Positions 5,993 to 6,107 of a stretch of DNA of 6,107 nt are shown here, in pieces. This stretch comes from Gulosibacter massiliensis (lineage in GTDB: Bacteria; Actinomycetota; Actinomycetes; Actinomycetales; Microbacteriaceae). The position numbers were made by a program, and so were the translations under genes. Below the pieces are notes generated by a model, which worked only from the letters and a program-made list of their open reading frames with translations, was not told the origin of the DNA and did not search any database. The stretch is taken from NCBI GenBank assembly GCA_945901035.1, contig CAMDKN010000085.1, forward strand, positions 1-6,107. The letters run 5' to 3'. Position 1 is the first letter of the stretch. The number at the start of each line of letters is the position of its first letter.

Positions 5993-6107
5993 CCGTGGGG
6001 AAAGTATCGATTCGGCGCTAAGTCGTAGGGGTCGATGTCAATCACGTCGGCGATTGCTTCGATGACCACAGTTTCGATGTTGTTGCGGCGATGCCACTCA
6101 TCATTTC
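5989..6107 (-). CDS. C-terminal end of a convergent gene, possibly a zincin-like metallopeptidase
   Basis: The minus strand is open from the right edge to a TAA at 5991-5989, giving the last 38 residues of a protein (ending 'NRYFPHG'). The composition is protein-like: an amphipathic stretch 'IETVVIEAIADVIDIDPYDLAP' with alternating acidic and hydrophobic positions. In the equivalent M. tuberculosis region a small zinc-metallopeptidase-like gene (Rv3259) sits in reverse orientation next to whiB2, and such proteins often end in a helix of the type 'VVxExVAxxLGxDPxxI'. The orientation and this tail make that identity plausible, but the HExxH motif would lie outside the window and the match is weak. 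Coding status is likely; identity is tentative. Confidence 0.5.
   Translation of the reverse strand, partial: NDEWHRRNNIETVVIEAIADVIDIDPYDLAPNRYFPHG

Noticed and set aside
1..6107. tRNA or rRNA genes, CRISPR arrays, insertion sequences, attachment sites or prophage genes
   Set aside because: No cloverleaf-like sequence, spaced direct repeats, transposase or integrase motifs, or terminal inverted repeats were seen; the coding genes fill nearly the whole window.

Overview
The window is GC-rich, densely coded DNA from an actinobacterium. A WhiB-family iron-sulfur regulator is present, which is confined to Actinobacteria and their phages. The gene set (an O-antigen-ligase-like membrane protein, type I phosphomannose isomerase, WhiB2-type regulator, GT2 glycosyltransferase fused to a large membrane region, DUF5719 protein) recalls the conserved mannose/whiB2 neighbourhood of Actinobacteria, most like a Microbacteriaceae-type relative. 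The family assignment is inference from gene content only.

Layout. Positions 1-355 hold the N-terminal part of a minus-strand polytopic membrane protein that runs off the left edge. A 37-base divergent gap (356-392) follows, with an 11-base palindrome that offers a -10-like hexamer in both directions. On the plus strand come manA (393-1550), a 66-base AT-richer gap carrying a good sigma-70-type promoter, whiB2 (1617-1928), a large GT2/membrane protein (1948-4647) and a DUF5719 protein (4634-5992). The last two overlap by 14 bases and look translationally coupled. From the right edge a minus-strand gene ends at 5989; its stop codon interlocks with that of the DUF5719 gene, so the two are convergent with no intergenic space. 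No gene-free stretch exceeds 70 bases.

How the genes fit together. ManA supplies mannose-6-phosphate, the entry to GDP-mannose and mannosylated envelope glycans. The membrane protein at the left edge resembles O-antigen ligase/polymerase-type proteins. The GT2/membrane protein has a cytoplasmic nucleotide-sugar transferase domain, about ten membrane spans and a domain outside the membrane. The DUF5719 protein is a membrane-anchored extracytoplasmic beta-rich protein. The coherent reading is an envelope-glycan locus whose last two genes are probably co-transcribed with the cell-division/differentiation regulator WhiB2. The substrate and product of the GT2/membrane protein plus DUF5719 pair cannot be read from the sequence, and this pair is the best candidate here for an undescribed system.
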